A stretch of 64,000 nucleotides of DNA from Arthrobacter caoxuetaonis (GTDB taxonomy: Bacteria > Actinomycetota > Actinomycetes > Actinomycetales > Micrococcaceae): NCBI RefSeq assembly GCF_023921125.1, contig NZ_CP099466.1:2604001-2668000 (forward strand), given 5' to 3'. Positions 60,501 to 64,000 of this stretch are shown here, one piece after another. The first letter of the stretch is position 1, and each line of letters starts with the position of its first letter. Under the pieces are notes generated by a model that saw only the letters and a program-made list of their open reading frames with translations, was not told the origin of the DNA and did not search any database. A program made the position numbers and the translations under genes.

Positions 60501-62216
60501 TCAGGCAGCCGCGGGCGGCAGCTCGAGTCCTGCACCCGGGATCGCCTCCAGCAGGGCCTTGGTGTACTCCTCCTTCGGTGAGTTGAAGACGTCATCCGTT
60601 GTTCCGGTTTCCACCACCTTTCCCTTTTGCATCACGCAGACGTTGTCCGCGATCTGGCGGACAACTGCGAGGTCGTGGGTAATGAAGAGGTAGCTGAGGC
60701 CAAGGTCGGCCTGCAGCTCGGCGAGCAGGTTCAGGATCTGCGCCTGGACAAGCACGTCCAGTGCGGAAACGGCTTCGTCACAGATGACCACTTCCGGGTC
60801 CAGCGCCAGGGCGCGGGCCACCGCTACACGCTGGCGCTGCCCGCCTGAGAGCTCGTTGGGGAAGCGCCGCATCACGGTGGAGGGCAGCGCCACCTGGTCC
60901 AGCAGTTCCCGCACCTTCCTGCCACGGCTTGCCTTGTCCCCAATGCCGTGGACCCGCAGCGGTTCCTCGATGGTGTGGAAGATGTTGTACATCGGGTCCA
61001 GCGAGCCGTACGGGTCCTGGAAGATCGGCTGGACCCGGCGCCGGAATTCGAAGAGCTTCTTCTTGTCCAGCGTCGTCATGTCCACACCGTCAAAGAGGAT
61101 GCTTCCCCTCGTGGGGGTCTCCAGGTTCAGCACCATCCGCGCAACCGTGGACTTGCCCGAGCCTGATTCACCCACGACGGCGGTGGTGGTCCCGCGCTCC
61201 ACGGAAAAGGACACATCATCCACGGCCGTGAAGTCGGTATGCCGGCCCAGACCGCTGCGCAGTTTGAAGACCTTGGTGAGGTTGCGTACTTCGATGATGC
61301 CGGGTGCCGTGTCCGGGCTGCCGGCATCAGGGGCGGCTCCGCCGTCGGCCGCAAGCAGCTCCGGCGCGTCCAGTCCCCGTTCCTTTGCAATATCGATCCG
61401 CTTGGAGGCCAGGGACGGTGCCGACTCCACCAGCCGCTTGGTGTACGGATGCCGGGGGTTGGTCAGGATCTCCAGCGCCGGACCGGACTCCACCACGCGG
61501 CCCTTGTACATCACGACGACGCGCTGGGCGCGCTCCGCGGCGAGGCCGAGGTCATGGGTAATCAGGAGCACGGCGGTGCCCATTTCCTGTGTGAGGGAGG
61601 CAAGGTGGTCCAGGATCTGCCGCTGGACGGTAACGTCCAGCGCCGACGTCGGTTCGTCGGCAATCAGCAGCCGCGGCGAGCAGGAAAGGCCAATGGCGAT
61701 CAGTGCCCGCTGCCGCATCCCGCCCGAGAATTCGTGCGGGTACTGCCTGGCGCGGGAAGCGGCGTCGGGCAGGCCGGCCTGGCTCAGGACCCGGGCCACA
61801 TCCTCGTCGGAGGAAGGGCGGCCGTTGGCCTTCAGGGTTTCGCGTACCTGGAAACCGATCTTCCAGACAGGGTTCAGGTTGGACATCGGGTCCTGCGGAA
61901 CCATGCCGATCGAATTTCCGCGCAGCTCGACGATGCGCCTGGTGCTGGCATGGGTGATGTCCTCGCCGTCGAAAATGATCTGGCCGCCGCTGACGCGCCC
62001 GTTGCCGGGCAGCAGGCCAATGGCCGCGAGCGCCGTCGTCGACTTGCCCGACCCCGACTCCCCCACGATTGCCACCGTCTCCCCCGGCAGGACGGAGAGA
62101 TTCGCGTCCTGGACGGCGTCCACCGTTCCGTTGGAGGTATCGAAGGAAATCGCGAGCGAGCGGATGTCCAGCAGCGGGGCCGGATCGGTATCCGGCTGCA
62201 GGGCGTTGGAAGTCAT
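60501..62216 (-). CDS. Fused oligopeptide ABC transporter ATPase (OppD-OppF)
   Basis: This 571-residue protein carries two ABC ATPase domains in one chain. Domain 1 (about 10-265) has GESGSGKST, FSGGMRQRALIAIGLS and [13 protein letters not shown]; domain 2 (about 315-560) has GESGSGKSTVARMVL, LSGGQRQRVAVARAL and VICDEAVSALDV. A short linker rich in Ala and Asp joins them. Fusion removes the need for separate OppD and OppF. It overlaps dppC by 4 nt. Substrate is probably di- or oligopeptides; the binding protein would be encoded beyond the right edge. Confidence 0.92.
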   Translation of the reverse strand: MTSNALQPDTDPAPLLDIRSLAISFDTSNGTVDAVQDANLSVLPGETVAIVGESGSGKSTTALAAIGLLPGNGRVSGGQIIFDGEDITHASTRRIVELRGNSIGMVPQDPMSNLNPVWKIGFQVRETLKANGRPSSDEDVARVLSQAGLPDAASRARQYPHEFSGGMRQRALIAIGLSCSPRLLIADEPTSALDVTVQRQILDHLASLTQEMGTAVLLITHDLGLAAERAQRVVVMYKGRVVESGPALEILTNPRHPYTKRLVESAPSLASKRIDIAKERGLDAPELLAADGGAAPDAGSPDTAPGIIEVRNLTKVFKLRSGLGRHTDFTAVDDVSFSVERGTTTAVVGESGSGKSTVARMVLNLETPTRGSILFDGVDMTTLDKKKLFEFRRRVQPIFQDPYGSLDPMYNIFHTIEEPLRVHGIGDKASRGRKVRELLDQVALPSTVMRRFPNELSGGQRQRVAVARALALDPEVVICDEAVSALDVLVQAQILNLLAELQADLGLSYLFITHDLAVVRQIADNVCVMQKGKVVETGTTDDVFNSPKEEYTKALLEAIPGAGLELPPAAA

Positions 62217-63166
62217 AGCTTGCGGGCTTTCGGATCGAGGGCATCACGCACGGCATCTCCGAGCATGATGAAACTGAGGACGGTGACTGACAGTGCCCCG
62301 GCGGGCCAGAGCAGGGCTGCGGGGTTGGCCCGCAGCGAGGTCTGAGCGGCCGAAATGTCATTGCCCCAGGACATGATGTCCGGCGGCAGCCCGATCCCGA
62401 GGAAGGAAAGGGTTGCTTCGGCCACGATGAACGTGCCCAGGGAGATAGTCGCCGTAACGATCACCGGCGCCAGGGCGTTGGGCACCACATGCTTAACCAG
62501 TGCCTGGAACTTGGAGACACCGAGGGCACGGGAGGCCACGACGAAGTCCGCGTTCCGCACGGAAATCACTGCCCCGCGGGTGATGCGGGCGATCTGCGGC
62601 CAGCCGAAGACCACCAGCGTCACCACCACTGTCAGGATGTTCCGGTTTTCACGGAACATTGGCAGCTGCATCACGATGATGGCGCCCAGGATGAGGGGCA
62701 GGGCAAAGAAGATGTCCCCCAGCCGGGCGATCACGGCATCGAGCCAGCCGCCGTAGTAGCCGGCGAGCGCACCGAGTGAGCCGCCGAGGAGCACTACGCA
62801 GGCGGTGGTGATGACGCCGACCAGCAGCGATGCCCGGGTGCCGTAGATCAGCCGGGTGTAGACGTCGCAGCCCTGGAGCGTGAAGCCCAGGGGGTGTCCC
62901 GGGGCCGGGCCTGCGTTGGAGTCAGCCAGGTAGCAGGCGCCGTCGGCCGGGATCTGGGTGAAGAGCTGGGGGAAGGCTGCCACCGTAATGATCAGCAGGA
63001 TCAGGAACGCGGAGATGATGAAAAGAGGCCGGCGGCGGAGGTTCCGCCAGGCTTCCCCCCACATGCTCAGGGGAGCCTTGCCGTCCTGGACGGCGTCGGT
63101 CTCCGGCAGCCCGGCGGAATCCACCGGGGCGACAAAGTGCTCCTGGGTCCGTTGGCTTTTACTCAT
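62213..63166 (-). CDS. Oligopeptide ABC transporter permease (DppC type)
   Basis: This 317-residue permease has about six transmembrane helices, beginning with FIISAFLILLIITVAAFPQL. The extracellular N-terminal loop carries two cysteines (CYLADS and GCDVYTR) that may form a disulfide. The coupling loop reads RALGVSKFQALVKHVVPNAL near residue 205. Conserved HPLGFT- and GDAVRDALDPK-type segments at the start and the end fit DppC. The start overlaps dppB by 8 nt. Confidence 0.91.
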   Translation of the reverse strand: MSKSQRTQEHFVAPVDSAGLPETDAVQDGKAPLSMWGEAWRNLRRRPLFIISAFLILLIITVAAFPQLFTQIPADGACYLADSNAGPAPGHPLGFTLQGCDVYTRLIYGTRASLLVGVITTACVVLLGGSLGALAGYYGGWLDAVIARLGDIFFALPLILGAIIVMQLPMFRENRNILTVVVTLVVFGWPQIARITRGAVISVRNADFVVASRALGVSKFQALVKHVVPNALAPVIVTATISLGTFIVAEATLSFLGIGLPPDIMSWGNDISAAQTSLRANPAALLWPAGALSVTVLSFIMLGDAVRDALDPKARKL

Positions 63167-64000
63167 AGCGGATCCTTGGGTCCAGCCAGGCGTAGAGCAG
63201 GTCCACCAGCAGGTTTGCCACCACGTACACCAGGACCAGCACGCTCACGATGGAGACGATGGTGGGTCCTTCGCCGCGGATGACGGCCTGGTAGAGCTTC
63301 TGCCCGACTCCGGGCACGTTGAAGATTCCTTCCGTGACAATTGCTCCGCCCATCAGCGCCCCGAGGTCTGCACCCAGGAAGGTGATGACCGGAATCAGCG
63401 AGTTGCGCAGGATATGGACGCTGACGACCCGTCCGCGGGAGAGGCCCTTGGCCGTCGCGGTGCGGACGTAGTCGGCGTTCATGTTCTCGATGACGGATGT
63501 GCGCGTCAGCCTGAGGACGTAGGCGAAGGACGCCAGTCCCAGGACGACGGCGGGAAGTATCAGATCACTCCAGCCGGCACTCGCTCCGACAGTCGGCGGC
63601 GCCCAGCCGAATTTGACTCCGATGATGAACTGCAGCAGGAAGCCGAGGACAAACACCGGGATGGCAATGACGACCAGGGAAACGAACAGTACGGTGGCGT
63701 CGAAGATCCGGCCCTTCTTCAGTCCGGCAATGAGACCGAAAGCGATGCCGAAAACTGCCTCGAAAAGCAGGGCAAGCACCGCCAGGCGCATAGTTACCGG
63801 AAAGATCTGAGCCAGGACTTCCGCTACGGGCCGCCCGGAGAAGTCGTTGCCGAGGTTGAAAGTCAGCAGGTTCTTCAAGTAGTTCAGGTACTGCACAATG
63901 AACGGCTGGTCCAGGTTGTACTGCTCGCGCAGCTGTGCGGCGACAACCTCGTTAACCGGCCGGTCCCCGAACAGTGCCGCGATCGGATCACCGGGCAGTG
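63159..64000 (-). CDS. Oligopeptide ABC transporter permease (DppB type), 5' end outside window
   Basis: This permease is the partner of DppC. The frame remains open to the right edge of the window; upstream of the GTG at 63896 it encodes PGDPIAALFGDRP and LREQYNLDQPFIVQYLNYL, conserved DppB sequence, so the GTG is internal. Helices visible are MRLAVLALLFEAVFGIAFGLIAG, LFVSLVVIAIPVFVLGFLLQFIIG and VVLGLASFAYVLRL. The coupling loop is TAKGLSRGRVVSVHILRNSL. The stop overlaps dppC by 8 nt. Confidence 0.92.
   Translation of the reverse strand, partial: LPGDPIAALFGDRPVNEVVAAQLREQYNLDQPFIVQYLNYLKNLLTFNLGNDFSGRPVAEVLAQIFPVTMRLAVLALLFEAVFGIAFGLIAGLKKGRIFDATVLFVSLVVIAIPVFVLGFLLQFIIGVKFGWAPPTVGASAGWSDLILPAVVLGLASFAYVLRLTRTSVIENMNADYVRTATAKGLSRGRVVSVHILRNSLIPVITFLGADLGALMGGAIVTEGIFNVPGVGQKLYQAVIRGEGPTIVSIVSVLVLVYVVANLLVDLLYAWLDPRIRYE

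Noticed and set aside
63159..63896. A complete 245-residue DppB starting at GTG 63896
   Set aside because: The frame continues to the right edge encoding conserved DppB residues, so the gene is truncated by the window.

Overview
The window is GC-rich, densely coded DNA from an actinobacterium, most likely a member of the Micrococcaceae close to Arthrobacter. This is inferred from the gene families, the many GTG starts, the -10-only leaderless promoters and the gene order. Several blocks match Mycobacterium tuberculosis order as I recall it: adnA/adnB, moeZ, TetR, DUF3107, rhlE; sigE, rseA, tatB, mrp; and tagA, DUF3117, DivIVA-like, LOG, dapD/dapE. Both window edges cut a gene: an ABC ATPase on the left and dppB on the right. 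I saw no rRNA, tRNA, CRISPR array, insertion sequence or prophage.

Layout. 0-1.6 kb: a two-gene ABC exporter. 1.8-8.9 kb: an overlapping minus-strand operon of an alkyltransferase-like protein, AdnA and AdnB (double-strand-break resection), followed by a DnaQ-type exonuclease on the plus strand. 10-12.9 kb: a metNIQ methionine importer. 12.9-14.8 kb: a second two-gene ABC exporter bracketed by two near-identical palindromes. 14.8-25 kb: a full heme pathway (hemL, hemB, hemD, hemC, cpfC, chdC, cgoX, hemE on minus; hemA divergent on plus) of the coproporphyrin-dependent type. 25-33 kb: moeZ, a TetR regulator with a palindromic operator candidate, DUF3107, a small membrane protein, a secreted SGNH hydrolase, a ferritin-like protein, a DEAD-box RNA helicase with a long leader, an orphan DNA methyltransferase and a PHP phosphoesterase.

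33-46 kb: aminopeptidase P, a stress-type membrane protein, a soluble MgtE/CBS protein, DUF1003, Mrp, tatB, an anti-sigma/ECF sigma pair, an O-methyltransferase, leucyl aminopeptidase, DUF3117, 3-methyladenine glycosylase, a DivIVA-like protein and a LOG-family protein. 46-50 kb: a gluABCD amino-acid importer. 49.8-58 kb: dapE and dapD back to back, a lysozyme-fold protein, galE, gltA, dapC, fdxA, a small HTH pair and a membrane protein. 58-64 kb: typA and an oligopeptide importer (fused OppDF, DppC, partial DppB).

The most unusual signal is not a protein. It is a family of long, nearly perfect intergenic palindromes (12875-12933, 14763-14819, 49727-49782, and a structurally similar one at 53853-53908), each 9-18 nt after a stop codon. 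Three share the same arm sequence, and two of them flank the exporter cassette at 12994-14753. Other points of interest are the fused leader and small ORF before the DEAD-box helicase, the overlapping divergent dapE/dapD promoters, and a recurrent start signal of a -10 box followed by about 6 nt and the start codon.
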